A DNA stretch of 64,000 nt, taken from Spirosoma fluviale (GTDB lineage: Bacteria; Bacteroidota; Bacteroidia; Cytophagales; Spirosomataceae). The position numbers and the translations under genes are program-made. The notes under the pieces are model-generated. The model saw only the letters and a list, made by a program, of their open reading frames with translations. It was not told where the DNA came from and did not search any database. Below, piece after piece: positions 8,241 through 17,875 of this stretch. Every line of letters begins with the position of its first letter. Positions within the stretch are counted from its first letter, which is position 1. The stretch is from NCBI RefSeq assembly GCF_900230225.1, contig NZ_OCNH01000008.1, positions 186,001 through 250,000 on the forward strand. Direction: 5' to 3'.

Positions 8241-8894
8241 ATGTACGAATCGCGCGAACACCTGCAAACGCTGACGGAGATCCGCAGCTTGATGGAACGG
8301 TCATCCAAATTTCTGTCGCTAAGTGGCTTGTCGGGCGTTTCGGCGGGGCTGATTGCACTCGCTGGAGCCTTTTTCGTTTCGGTACGATTGGAAACAAGCC
8401 TACTGGCTGTTTTTCAGTCCAGCCGCACAGGCGATTACCACACGAATATGAACCAGCCGGATGTCCGGCAGTTTCTGGTAACGGTAGCGCTTGTTATTCT
8501 GGCGCTGGCCCTTTTATCCGGCACTTACTTCACCGTTCGGCAGGCACGGCGACAAAGACAAACCGTCTGGAATCAATCGTCGCAGCGTCTTCTCTGGGCA
8601 ATGCTTGTTCCGTTGGCAACGGGGGGCGTATTTTGCCTGGCATTGCTACAGTACAATCTGATTTGGCTGGCGTTTCCGGCAACACTGATTTTTTACGGCC
8701 TTGCCCTGCTCAATGGCAGCAAATATACCCTGCGCGATGTGGAGTCGCTGGCTTACTGCGAAATTGGGCTGGGACTGGTATCCCTTTTCTGGCCGGGTTA
8801 TAATTTACTGACCTGGGCAATTGGTTTTGGTGTACTGCACATTGTGTATGGCCTGGCCATGTATTATAAATACGAACGAACCCTCACCGCATGA
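8241..8894 (+). CDS. Integral membrane protein paired with a winged-helix regulator
   Basis: A 217-residue protein with a short soluble N-terminus (YESREHLQTLTEIRSLMERS) and about six transmembrane segments. I do not recognise an enzyme family. Its stop overlaps the start of the winged-helix gene by four bases, so the two are translationally coupled. In Bacteroidota, regulators of this class are often encoded next to small membrane proteins, which suggests the membrane protein is the regulated function or senses the signal. No catalytic motif is visible. Confidence 0.8.
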   Translation: MYESREHLQTLTEIRSLMERSSKFLSLSGLSGVSAGLIALAGAFFVSVRLETSLLAVFQSSRTGDYHTNMNQPDVRQFLVTVALVILALALLSGTYFTVRQARRQRQTVWNQSSQRLLWAMLVPLATGGVFCLALLQYNLIWLAFPATLIFYGLALLNGSKYTLRDVESLAYCEIGLGLVSLFWPGYNLLTWAIGFGVLHIVYGLAMYYKYERTLTA

Positions 8895-9190
8895 AGACAG
8901 ATTTGCTGGCACAGTTTAACAAAGCCTTTGAAAGCAAAGCGCGGCTAAGCATCATGTCGGTTCTGATGGTTAATGAGTCGATGAGTTTCAACGCGCTTAA
9001 AGAGTTACTAGGCCTGACCGATGGCAACCTGGCTACGCACCTGCGGGCTTTGGAAGAATCTGGTTATGTAGCGGTGCAAAAACAATTTATCGGGCGAAAG
9101 CCAAATACAACCTACTCGGCCACACAGGCCGGTCAGCAGGCGTTTTCCGACCACCTGAATGCCCTCGAAGCATTTATCAAAGGTTTATAA
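8891..9190 (+). CDS. Winged-helix transcriptional regulator (HTH_34 type)
   Basis: A 99-residue single-domain DNA-binding protein. The winged helix spans residues 14-85: SFNALKELLGLTDGNLATHL forms the helix-turn-helix, followed by YVAVQKQFIGRKPNTTYSAT as the wing, and a C-terminal helix (DHLNALEAFIKGL) likely for dimerisation. This is the small ArsR/MarR-like HTH_34 family. It overlaps the preceding membrane-protein gene by 4 bp and ends the four-gene unit, so autoregulation through the palindrome at 6951-6969 is a reasonable inference. A 22-bp perfect hairpin follows at once. Confidence 0.88.
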   Translation: MKTDLLAQFNKAFESKARLSIMSVLMVNESMSFNALKELLGLTDGNLATHLRALEESGYVAVQKQFIGRKPNTTYSATQAGQQAFSDHLNALEAFIKGL

Positions 9191-9234
9191 TGCCAATCGG
9201 CTCCGGGTAAGAACCCGGAGCCGATTGGCATTAT
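9187..9234. terminator. Bidirectional terminator between convergent genes
   Basis: A perfect 22-bp stem (9187-9208 with 9213-9234) and AAGA loop, starting inside the stop codon of the winged-helix gene. It lies between that gene and the convergent LolA-like gene ending at 9250. It lacks a long T-run on either side. Confidence 0.8.
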
Positions 9235-9249
9235 AAAGATACAGAGGTC

Positions 9250-9960
9250 TTATTTTACCGTAAAATCGGAGTCTTTCAGGCCTTTATTGATTTTGACGTT
9301 ATCAACCGTCATCGTCATTGGTCCCCGTGGCGATTGCTGGAGAATGGTCATCGGAATTTTAATGCCGTTTACGTCTTTGTAATCACTGTAATTCATGGTC
9401 GATTTCATTTCACCCTGGGGCGATTTTGCCGTCGTAACGGCCTGCACTTTCAGCCCGGTTGTGGCATCGAAGTTGTCAGTCCAGGTCGTAACTCCATCTG
9501 CACTCGTGTGGCTAAGTTTGTACGTGTCTTTCCCATCCACTTTTTCAGTACCAACCAGAGTTGTTTTCACGCCGTTTTCGGCATAGTGCAGTTCCGGGAA
9601 AAGAACATTCATCACAGTCATTTGCTTAGCGGCATCGCCATCTATGGTACGGCTCCCCTGCATACCACCCATGGCAATTTTGGTACCGTCGCCGGTTTGC
9701 TTCATCACCTCCATCCCATTGGCATTAATCACCATAGAAAACATATTGGGCAATTTCTGCTTACGGGTAATCATGATAGCGCCCATCTGTCCTTCGCTAG
9801 ACATGTTGGTGGTCATATCAGTCACTTTCATAAGCGCATCTTTGCCCCCAATGGCGGCAATGTATTTGTCGACAACTTCATCGGCCGTTGGTGTTGACTG
9901 AGCACTTACCGACTGCCAGGCCAGCGCGACCAGGCCAGCTATCAATACAAACTTTTTCAT
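9250..9960 (-). CDS. Secreted LolA-like lipoprotein-sorting domain protein
   Basis: A 236-residue exported protein. Residues 1-20 form a Sec signal ending in SVSAQ. The mature part starts with TADEVVDKYIAAIGGKDAL, typical of Bacteroidota proteins with the outer-membrane lipoprotein-sorting (LolA/LolB) fold, and continues with many beta strands and a YSDYKDVNGIKIPMTI motif near the C-terminus. It probably binds a hydrophobic ligand in the periplasm, but it is not the canonical LolA. It is monocistronic. Confidence in fold is moderate to good; function is unknown. Confidence 0.82.
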   Translation of the reverse strand: MKKFVLIAGLVALAWQSVSAQSTPTADEVVDKYIAAIGGKDALMKVTDMTTNMSSEGQMGAIMITRKQKLPNMFSMVINANGMEVMKQTGDGTKIAMGGMQGSRTIDGDAAKQMTVMNVLFPELHYAENGVKTTLVGTEKVDGKDTYKLSHTSADGVTTWTDNFDATTGLKVQAVTTAKSPQGEMKSTMNYSDYKDVNGIKIPMTILQQSPRGPMTMTVDNVKINKGLKDSDFTVK

Positions 9961-10040
9961 GTTTTTTCAGTGAATATTTATGATTAAAGGTACTAGTTAA
10001 CCCATAATTCAATAACCTCCAATCAGGATTTGATAAGCGG

Positions 10041-11336
10041 TTAATTCAACAGGGCGAAACCGGCTAAATAGACCAGAGCACCAGACACATAGCCAACCAG
10101 AGCCAGCCAGCTTATTTTACGTAAATACCAGCCAAAAGCCAGCTTCTCCATGCCCATGACGGCCACGCCCGCTGCCGATCCAATTACCAGTAAACTCCCG
10201 CCCGTACCAGCGCAATAAGCCAGAAACGTCCACAATTTGGCATCGGTCGGGTAACTCTGCATATCATACATCCCCATGGTAGCAGCCACAATTGGCACAT
10301 TGTCGACTACTGCCGACACTACGCCGATCAACAGGATGATTACGTCTACATTGCCAACCGCCCGGTTTAGCGAAGTGGCCAGAGACTGCAATATTCCCGT
10401 TGCCTCCAGTGAGCCCACGGCCAGCAGGATACCCAAAAAGAAAAGAATACTGGACGTATCAATTCGGCTGAGGGCATAGGCCGCCGTGAATTTCTTGCGT
10501 TCGGCTTCATCTTTCTCACTATGAAGCAGTTCAGAAGCTACCCAGATAACCCCCAGCACCATCATTATACCCATATAGGGAGGCAAGTGGGTGATCGTCT
10601 TGAAGATGGGAACGAACAGCATTCCACCCATCCCAATGGCCAGCATTGTTCGTCGTTCGCGCCGGGCCGTGGGCGTTACGTAGGGACGGCTGATGCCTGC
10701 TCCTGTTCGTGCGGGTTTACTTTCTGAGGAGGGTTTATAAAACCGCGTCAATAATGCCAGTGGCACCAGTAACGAGACCAGACTTGGCAATAACATGGCG
10801 CTGATGATGTGGGTAGAGGTTATTTGCCCGCCAATCCAGAGCATGGTCGTTGTCACGTCACCGATGGGCGACCAGGTACCACCCGCATTAGCGGCAATGA
10901 TGATCATACCGGCCACAACGCGCCGATCCTCGGCGTTTTTAATGAGCTTGCGAACAACCGAGACCATCACGATGGCCGTAGTAAGATTGTCCAGCAGAGC
11001 CGACATAAAAAAAGCGAGCAGGCTGATGATCCAAAGCAGCGTTTTTATGTTACGACTGGCAATACGATCGGTTATCAGCGTAAATCCATCGTGCACATCA
11101 ATCAATTCGACCACGGTCATGGCCCCCATCAGAAAAAACAAAATTTCGGCAGTATTAGCTAGATGGTGCTTCAATTGCTCACCAATGAGATCGATGCGTG
11201 TATCGAGTAATGCATAAGCGGCCCAGCAGGCAACGCCGGTAATCAGGGCCGTAGCTGTTTTGTTGATTTTTATGGGATGTTCGAGGGTAATTAATACATA
11301 CCCGATAACGAAGAGAAGAGAAAGTAATAGTGTCAT
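10041..11336 (-). CDS. nhaD: Na+/H+ antiporter NhaD
   Basis: A 431-residue inner-membrane protein with about twelve hydrophobic segments, the normal NhaD length. The family-specific AANAGGTWSPIGDVTTTM motif is at about residues 148-165, DNLTTAI at about 115-121 and DNVPIVAATMGM in the second half. NhaD exports Na+ or Li+ in exchange for protons and belongs to the ion transporter superfamily. The family is frequent in alkaliphiles and halotolerant bacteria. It is divergent from the small HExxH protein gene, with about 95 bp between the chosen starts, and 80 bp separates its end from the LolA-like gene start. Confidence 0.92.
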   Translation of the reverse strand: MTLLLSLLFVIGYVLITLEHPIKINKTATALITGVACWAAYALLDTRIDLIGEQLKHHLANTAEILFFLMGAMTVVELIDVHDGFTLITDRIASRNIKTLLWIISLLAFFMSALLDNLTTAIVMVSVVRKLIKNAEDRRVVAGMIIIAANAGGTWSPIGDVTTTMLWIGGQITSTHIISAMLLPSLVSLLVPLALLTRFYKPSSESKPARTGAGISRPYVTPTARRERRTMLAIGMGGMLFVPIFKTITHLPPYMGIMMVLGVIWVASELLHSEKDEAERKKFTAAYALSRIDTSSILFFLGILLAVGSLEATGILQSLATSLNRAVGNVDVIILLIGVVSAVVDNVPIVAATMGMYDMQSYPTDAKLWTFLAYCAGTGGSLLVIGSAAGVAVMGMEKLAFGWYLRKISWLALVGYVSGALVYLAGFALLN

Positions 11337-11431
11337 AAAATGGTAGCGCCGGTTAGGCCAAATTCATTTTTACGGAGTTGAGCTATTTTGCCCGTACTTG
11401 GTGTTACCCCGTTGTGAACACTGGTCAATCT

Positions 11432-11764
11432 ATGTTTGTCATCCGTATCTCTTCGCTTGGCCCCGATGGAATGGCTCTTTTCCCGTTTATTCTGGTCAAG
11501 CATCCCAAACCCGGGCCTGCTCTATTGAACCACGAGCGAATTCACCTGCGTCAACAGGCCGAATTAGGCATCATTCCATTCTATCTGTGGTATTTCATCG
11601 AATACCTCATCCGCCGACTTCAGTATCGACATCATTATTGGGCCTACCGAAACATCAGTTTCGAGCGGGAAGCGTTCGCCAACGAACATGACCTACAGTA
11701 TTTGCAGTCTCGGCGATGGTGGTCCTTCTGGTCGTATTTAACCAAAAATAACCCGCTGGAGTAG
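11432..11764 (+). CDS. Small membrane-associated protein with an HExxH motif
   Basis: From the ATG at 11432 this encodes 110 residues; an in-frame TTG at 11378 would extend it by 18. It has HERIH at residues 34-38, a zinc-peptidase-type HExxH motif, then a hydrophobic helix (GIIPFYLWYFIEYLI, about 46-60) and an acidic FEREAFANEHD segment (77-87) that could supply a third metal ligand. The spacing resembles very small membrane metallopeptidases, but I cannot assign a family with activity. It lies between two cation antiporter genes and its stop is 3 bp from the convergent antiporter gene end. Confidence 0.7.
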   Translation: MFVIRISSLGPDGMALFPFILVKHPKPGPALLNHERIHLRQQAELGIIPFYLWYFIEYLIRRLQYRHHYWAYRNISFEREAFANEHDLQYLQSRRWWSFWSYLTKNNPLE

Positions 11765-11766
11765 CT

Positions 11767-12948
11767 TTATCTAGCTGATTTTACCGGCTTGTAGGATAAC
11801 ACCCCCAGCATGACAACCAATGAGGATAAGACCACGACTATTGTGGGAATACCTTCCCGAAAACCCTGTAACCGCAATTCTTCCGGAATATTCAGGTATA
11901 GCAAAACGGTGATCAAACCCCTGGGGGCAATCCATAATAACGGGCTCGATGTACCCCAATACGTAAGCCGTAGGGTAACCCAACGCCACACAAGAATGAT
12001 CATGATGAACAGCGCACTCACAATCAGGGCGTCAACATCTACTAATTCGGAGGGGATAGCCGCATAGCCCAGGATCAGGTAAAAGAACGTACGAACCACA
12101 AACGACCCCTCGGCTGTCAGATTTTTTAACTGATCGAGCTCTTTTTCGAACAGGTCGTTTTTCAGGATCAGGCTTAGTCGTCCCCGTATGAACAGTTCGG
12201 TGTTGTTCAGAAAAAGTCCGAAAATCAGGATAAGCAGCAAGGACGACAGGTGATTGATCTCGGCCAGGGCATACACCAGGAACAGTACGGAGATGATGGG
12301 CAGAAATTTAATCCGGTGGTTAATCCGACCAATCAGGTACAACAGCAAAAAGCAGCATAACAGCGATATAAGGGCCATTACCAGGGTGTCGCGCGTGAAA
12401 AGCCAGACAGCACCCAACACCGAACCCTGGCTTAAAACCAGGAAATTATAGCCCATAATTCCCAGAATACTGGCAAAGGCCGATTCGTGAATGGCGTATT
12501 CACGCTGATCGGTAGAGAGTTGCTCCACATTTTGCACCGTCACGGTACTACTGATGATCGAAAAGGGCAGTGCAGCAATCAGGCAATGATAAAAGGAATC
12601 GTTCAGTAGTAAATAGAGCGTTCCGGCCATCAACAGCGTTCCCCCGGCAATGGCCAGCAAAGACGCCAGCAGGGTTCGTCGTAAAACACTTAGCCGATCT
12701 GCATTGAGCTCGATATCAAGGCCACCTTCGAGCACAATTAAAATCAAACCCAGCGTACCAAGTGTTGGCAGGATAGCATTGACATAGGGGACCTGAACAT
12801 CGAAGTACGCTGTCGCCTGTCTCGTCAGCATTCCCAGCAGAAGCAACAACAGAACAGAGGGCGTTTTGAAACGGCTGCTGAATAAGTCGAATGCGTAGGA
12901 AATTAATACTGATAAACTCAGGACTATAATTAAAATCGATGAATCCAT
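11767..12948 (-). CDS. Cation:proton antiporter (CPA family)
   Basis: A 393-residue inner-membrane protein with about twelve hydrophobic segments, lacking the C-terminal regulatory domains of KefB-type proteins. The TLGLILIVLEGGLDIEL stretch around residue 63 and the HESAFASILGIMGYN region around 150 are typical of Na+/H+ exchanger domains. It exchanges a monovalent cation for protons; the ion cannot be deduced. It ends 3 bp from the convergent HExxH gene and is the second antiporter within 3 kb, which suggests a sodium/pH homeostasis locus. Confidence 0.88.
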   Translation of the reverse strand: MDSSILIIVLSLSVLISYAFDLFSSRFKTPSVLLLLLLGMLTRQATAYFDVQVPYVNAILPTLGTLGLILIVLEGGLDIELNADRLSVLRRTLLASLLAIAGGTLLMAGTLYLLLNDSFYHCLIAALPFSIISSTVTVQNVEQLSTDQREYAIHESAFASILGIMGYNFLVLSQGSVLGAVWLFTRDTLVMALISLLCCFLLLYLIGRINHRIKFLPIISVLFLVYALAEINHLSSLLLILIFGLFLNNTELFIRGRLSLILKNDLFEKELDQLKNLTAEGSFVVRTFFYLILGYAAIPSELVDVDALIVSALFIMIILVWRWVTLRLTYWGTSSPLLWIAPRGLITVLLYLNIPEELRLQGFREGIPTIVVVLSSLVVMLGVLSYKPVKSAR

Positions 12949-13013
12949 GCGGCAAGTTAACTGATTGCATTTATTTCAGACAATTAACCTGCACCTGGTG
13001 GTTGCCACACCTG

Positions 13014-13907
13014 CTACTTTTTAGCGTAGTAATACAAGTTTACCGAGGCCGCATTGGCTTTTTCACTGATGGTAAAAAAGCCTTTGGCGTCTTTGTCAAA
13101 GCAAACGGCTTCCCCCTGTGGCTCCAGCCGAATGGCCAGTGAGCGCCGGGTACCATACTGCATGGCGTCGGCAATACTTTGCCCGGCATCCCGCTTCCAG
13201 TAATACATGGTCGTATACGTTCTGAGCAGTATTTCCCGGCCATCGGGCGAAATAGAGGCACCGGTTACGTAGTTGGGCAATCCCCCGCCGAAGGAAGGCA
13301 ATTCGCCAAAATCCTGCGCCGTAATCAGGCTGTTGGTGCTTTGCGGGTAGGTCAGCCCATATAGATGTACTTTTTCTTCGCGTTTGGAGATGATGTAAAT
13401 ATCCTTGGTTTGGGGATCAACAAACATCGCTTCGGAGTCACGCGGTCCCAACGGATACCGGAAGTCGATACGGCCGATGTCACTAACGGCAATGGGCGAC
13501 TGTAAGTTTGCGGGCTCCGGTATTCGGTAAATCTGGCTGGTTTCGTACTGATTGTTGTTATCCCCGATGTCGGCAATGTAGAGGTAATTTACACCCTCCT
13601 TTGGCCCCGGTCCAATTGACAGCTCTTCCCAATCCCGATTCTGGATAGATGGTACGGTAATCTTCCCTTTCAGGGTTCCGTCGTAGCCCATCAGGGCCAG
13701 TTCGGCGGGGCTTCCGCTATCCTGCTCAATCCAGAGATTACCGGGCTGGCTTCGACTGTCGACCATCCCGGAGGCTTCGTCAATTTGGCCTGGTGTAACA
13801 GGGGCGACTGTTGGATCTGATGTAAAATTAACATCATATACACTAGGGACACTGAGTTTACACGCAGTGGCAGCCAGCCCTAAAACCAGCAAAATGAAAG
13901 TACGCAT
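13014..13907 (-). CDS. Lipoprotein with beta-propeller-like repeats
   Basis: A putative outer- or inner-membrane lipoprotein. The ATG at 13907 gives a clean signal peptide with lipobox LAATAC, whereas a longer frame from 13955 would add 16 residues before it, so I use 13907 (297 aa). The mature part has repeated strand motifs such as DEASGMVDSR, LYIADIGDNNNQYE, DSEAMFVDPQTKDIYIISKREE and ASISPDGREILLRTY, which read as propeller blades resembling SdiA-regulated or phytase-like domains. The ligand is unknown. It is monocistronic and divergent from nothing close by. Confidence 0.78.
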   Translation of the reverse strand: MRTFILLVLGLAATACKLSVPSVYDVNFTSDPTVAPVTPGQIDEASGMVDSRSQPGNLWIEQDSGSPAELALMGYDGTLKGKITVPSIQNRDWEELSIGPGPKEGVNYLYIADIGDNNNQYETSQIYRIPEPANLQSPIAVSDIGRIDFRYPLGPRDSEAMFVDPQTKDIYIISKREEKVHLYGLTYPQSTNSLITAQDFGELPSFGGGLPNYVTGASISPDGREILLRTYTTMYYWKRDAGQSIADAMQYGTRRSLAIRLEPQGEAVCFDKDAKGFFTISEKANAASVNLYYYAKK

Positions 13908-14118
13908 GAAGTTTTCCGGTTGATTCAGTTGCCAAAGTAACGAACAGAATACCAAAAATGATTAGCGCCTTAATCGGAATTGCGTAACCGGAAGGCAGGA
14001 AAGGTGAATTATATACGCTACCCTTCCCTGGTATCTATCCGAATCAGAAGCAGATATAGAAAGCCAACGCGAGGAATTTTAACGCTAAAAAAACGGAAAG
14101 ATGTTGAACACGCTGTAC

Positions 14119-17100
14119 TTAAACAGGCAAAAGAATTCGAAATACAGCGCCCTGACCCGGTCGTCCTTCAGCGAAAATGTGCCCCTGGTGGTTATCGATA
14201 ACTTTCTGCACAATGGCCAGCCCAATACCGGTTCCCTGATATTCACTTCGACCATGAAGGCGCTGAAATACCTGAAAGATCCGCTCGGCCTGGTGCTGAT
14301 CAAACCCGATCCCATTGTCGGTTACCTCGATAAGATGAAATAATCGATTGGCATCAGAAGGAAGTAGCGAAGGGGCAGTTAACTCCCGGCCATAGAGTTG
14401 ACGGGAGCTGATTCGAACGGCGGGCAAGTTATCCGCGTCATCCAGCCGGGTAAATTTGAGTGCGTTGCTAAACAGGTTCTGAAAAAGTTGTCGCAGTTGG
14501 GCGGCATCTCCCCGAATAACAGGCAGCGGCCCTACCGTTATACTTGCTTCCTTTTCAGCAATGGCCGTCTCCAGATCTGTGAGTACATCGGCCACTACCT
14601 GATCCAGGTTGACCGGCCCAACGGTTTCCTGCTTTGTTACAATGCGGGAGTAAGCCAGCACATCTTTAATCAGAACCTGCATTCGGGCAGCTGCCGACTG
14701 CATCCGGCTAATCATATCGGCACCCTCCGTACCAATAACCGGCGCAAACTGCGACCGGATGATATCGCCAAACGCCTGAATTTTACGCAGTGGTTCCTGT
14801 AGGTCGTGACTGGCTACGTACGCAAACTGCTCTAGATTTTTGTTCGACCGCTGTAACTCAACCACCGAGTTCTCCAATTCCTGCTGAAGCCGCTTCAGGG
14901 GTGTGTAGTCGCCAAACGTCACCAGTACATCATCATTCAACTTCGTGGTCATAATATCCAGCCAGACATCGATACCGCTACCAAAGTAATGAAAGTCAAA
15001 ACGCTGGGTTTCGCCGGTGCTGTAGGTGTGGTAATACCTCTCAAACAGTCCATTCGTTTTGTAGTCAGGAAAGTAAGTACTCCCCAGCGCACCAATTAAG
15101 GTTTCTGAATCTTCACCTACGTAGGATGCCAGTTGGCGGTTAGCCAGCCTGAACCGGAAGTCAGTTACCTCGCCAGCCAGATCCCGAATGGGCGTGAACA
15201 GGAAAATCCCGGTTTGGCAGGTGTCGATAACCGTTTGCAATTCAGTGGCCGAGATCTCCAGTCGTTGCTGTAATTTTTTGAGTTCGGTATAATCGGAGAA
15301 CGTAACCAGTACATCATTCCCCTGTTTCAGCACGGTGTAGCTTTCCCAAGCGTCGATAGTTTCTGTTCCGTAGTGAAGATTGAAATGCTGGGTACGACCG
15401 GTTTCAAAAATAGCCACATACCGCATAAACAGGCCGTTGGTCAGGTAGTCTGGAAACCAGCGGCTTACCAATTCGCCCGTGAGGGCTTCCGGTTCCTGCC
15501 CTACATAGCTGGCAATCATCTGGTTAGCCGTCCTAAACCGAAAGTCAACAATCCGGCCAAGCTCGTTGAACACGGGATTGATCAGAAAAATAGCGACCTG
15601 GGCTGAGTCGATAACTGTACGCAGTTCAGCAGCCGACTTCTCGATGAGGACAGCCGCCCGTTTGGTTGCCGACACGTCGGTGAAGGTGACTACAAAGCCA
15701 TCACCCAGCTTTTGGGCCGATATGTCGAGCCAGAAATCCAGCCCGTCGTGGTTATAATAAATTTCCGTATAGCCCGGTTCACCCGTTTCGGTGGTTCGCT
15801 TGTAGAGGTCAAACAGGCCGCTCTCTACATTGCCCGGAAAGATTGTCAGCAATGTATTGCCCACCATCTCCTCCTGCCCTCTGCTGACCATTTTAGTCGA
15901 ACTCTGGTTAGCCACTAAAAATCTGAAATCAACGACTGTATGTGCCTCATCCCGAATGGCCTCAAACGCCATGACACCACTGTTCGAGCTATCCAGCACA
16001 CTGTTCAGCAACGCTGCCTGCCGCCCGGCGTTCATGGCCGTTTGTTCAAGGATTTGCTGGGTCTGCTTCAAGGATGTATAATCTGTGAATGTAACCAGCA
16101 GGTCCTGACCAAACTTGATCACTTTTACGTCGAACCAGACGTTTAGGTTATCGACGGTGTAGTTTAGTTCGAAGCGTTTCTTTTCCCCTGTTTCGAGCGT
16201 GTGTCGATAGCGGTCGAACAGCCCCGTTTGCCGATAGTTTTTAAACCAGTCCGACACGATGCTCCCCGTTAGCACATCGGGTGTTTGCTCAACGAGTGCC
16301 GCCACCACACGGTTGATGGTCTTGAAACGGAAATCAATTAAGTTGCCCTCTGGATTTAGAACCGGACTGATCACAAAAATACCTGTCTGCGCTACATCAA
16401 TAACAGCCTGTAAATTAGCGGCCGACTCAACAATAGCCTGCTCTGCAAGCCGGGCTTTGGTAAGGCTTGCCACAGTGAGCAAGAGCCCGTCTCCGTGCTT
16501 AACCGCTGTAACATCGAACCAATTGTCCAGGCCATCCTGATTGTAAAAGTGTTCGCCCCGGTAGGGTTCGCCGGTTTCAACAACGGTCTGATAGATAGCA
16601 AATAATCCCGCTTGCTGAATACCAGGGAATAAATCCAGAAATGCCCGTTGACGTAACGTCTCAACCGCATGCCCAAGCAAAGGTGTTGCAGCTGAGTTCG
16701 CATGGGTAAACCGGAAATCAGTAATCAACCCAGACGCATCCCGGATTGCTTCCAGCACCAGCATAGCTTCTTGCGATGCATTCAGAATTTCATCCAGCAA
16801 CGCCCGCTGATGTTCTGTTTCCAGCGTAGCTACTTTCTGTTTGGTAATATTATTGCCCATTACCACAACCCCATCATTCAACCGGGTGATGGATGTGTTG
16901 TACCAGGCCTGTGCAAATGGATAATATTGCTCCACCTGAATTGGCTCACCCGATTCAATGACCTGTTTAAACAGATTAAACTGGCCTGACCGACGCGAAT
17001 CCGGGTTTATGGTGAGCAGGGTTTTATCAACCACATCAATCCCGGTGTAGGCTAGTGCCTCTGCCCGACCCTGTTTGTTGACCATAAGTAGTCCAAAGTC

Positions 17101-17637
17101 CAGAATTTCGTTATTCTGGTCACGAATGGCCTCATAAACAAACACTGTACTGAGCGAGGTATTAAGGATACTATCCAGCAATAAGCGCTGGCGTTCCGTT
17201 TCCAGAACGATTTCTTTGGGGGTAGTTACCACTCGGGCAATGCCCAAAACACCATCTCCGGCTCTGGACCGGGTCACACAAAGCCATTGTTTGAGTAACG
17301 GATTGAAGTACTCAAGCTCCATGGCCGTCCCGGTTTCAACGACGTCGTAAAGCTGATGAAACGTATAGTCTGTAAAGTCCGCATTGCCGACGCTTCCATA
17401 ACGAACCGACAAACCGATTGTCAGTTGATTTTCGGCAGTGAACAATTCGCCAACCTTTGGATTGACATACTCAACAACGAAGTCAACAATCTGACCAACA
17501 GGCACGTTCTGGCTCCCCGCTACCAGGTTTCCGGTCGTTTTATCGGGCGCACGTACCGCACGCATCCAAAAGACAGGATCGGGTGAAGTATCGAAAAGTT
17601 GAGCGAAGGAAAGTTGCGTTGGTAAATCAGAGAGCAT
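14119..17637 (-). CDS. Multi-PAS hybrid-less sensor histidine kinase
   Basis: A 1172-residue cytoplasmic-looking kinase with no transmembrane segment or receiver domain. It holds seven PAS-type domains of about 130 residues each before the kinase core. The second, third and fifth share an EAIRD motif, and the fourth, sixth and seventh share a (S/N/T)P form, all followed by a (V/I/T)DFRF or similar strand. The HisKA phospho-acceptor is His944 in VASHDLQEPLRK. The HATPase domain has the N-box around 1054-1058 (NLFSNALKF), DNGIGF at about 1107 and GTGIGLAIV at about 1135. No response regulator gene is adjacent. It probably senses a cytosolic small molecule or redox state. Confidence 0.93.
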   Translation of the reverse strand: MLSDLPTQLSFAQLFDTSPDPVFWMRAVRAPDKTTGNLVAGSQNVPVGQIVDFVVEYVNPKVGELFTAENQLTIGLSVRYGSVGNADFTDYTFHQLYDVVETGTAMELEYFNPLLKQWLCVTRSRAGDGVLGIARVVTTPKEIVLETERQRLLLDSILNTSLSTVFVYEAIRDQNNEILDFGLLMVNKQGRAEALAYTGIDVVDKTLLTINPDSRRSGQFNLFKQVIESGEPIQVEQYYPFAQAWYNTSITRLNDGVVVMGNNITKQKVATLETEHQRALLDEILNASQEAMLVLEAIRDASGLITDFRFTHANSAATPLLGHAVETLRQRAFLDLFPGIQQAGLFAIYQTVVETGEPYRGEHFYNQDGLDNWFDVTAVKHGDGLLLTVASLTKARLAEQAIVESAANLQAVIDVAQTGIFVISPVLNPEGNLIDFRFKTINRVVAALVEQTPDVLTGSIVSDWFKNYRQTGLFDRYRHTLETGEKKRFELNYTVDNLNVWFDVKVIKFGQDLLVTFTDYTSLKQTQQILEQTAMNAGRQAALLNSVLDSSNSGVMAFEAIRDEAHTVVDFRFLVANQSSTKMVSRGQEEMVGNTLLTIFPGNVESGLFDLYKRTTETGEPGYTEIYYNHDGLDFWLDISAQKLGDGFVVTFTDVSATKRAAVLIEKSAAELRTVIDSAQVAIFLINPVFNELGRIVDFRFRTANQMIASYVGQEPEALTGELVSRWFPDYLTNGLFMRYVAIFETGRTQHFNLHYGTETIDAWESYTVLKQGNDVLVTFSDYTELKKLQQRLEISATELQTVIDTCQTGIFLFTPIRDLAGEVTDFRFRLANRQLASYVGEDSETLIGALGSTYFPDYKTNGLFERYYHTYSTGETQRFDFHYFGSGIDVWLDIMTTKLNDDVLVTFGDYTPLKRLQQELENSVVELQRSNKNLEQFAYVASHDLQEPLRKIQAFGDIIRSQFAPVIGTEGADMISRMQSAAARMQVLIKDVLAYSRIVTKQETVGPVNLDQVVADVLTDLETAIAEKEASITVGPLPVIRGDAAQLRQLFQNLFSNALKFTRLDDADNLPAVRISSRQLYGRELTAPSLLPSDANRLFHLIEVTDNGIGFDQHQAERIFQVFQRLHGRSEYQGTGIGLAIVQKVIDNHQGHIFAEGRPGQGAVFRILLPV

Positions 17638-17875
17638 TCTATTCAGTAACGTTGTCAGTACAATTTCACAAAAAAAGAGGTCAGCAAGTTACTTAAATTT
17701 ACCAGTAAACTGATTCAGGCACGTATCTTTCAAGGGCAGTTTGCAAACTTGTTAATGGCTCTATTCGGAACACCAGCCAACCAGGCTACCAAGAAGTATT
17801 AATGACGAAACATTAGTTTCAGATTCGTTTTTGCTTTACCTCCTGAACAATCTTACTGTGTTGACTTAATCTCGT

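Noticed and set aside
13985..14040. Weak purine-rich/pyrimidine-rich inverted repeat resembling the heptad hairpins
   Set aside because: Only about 10 paired bases and no clear 7-nt period, so not counted as a family member.
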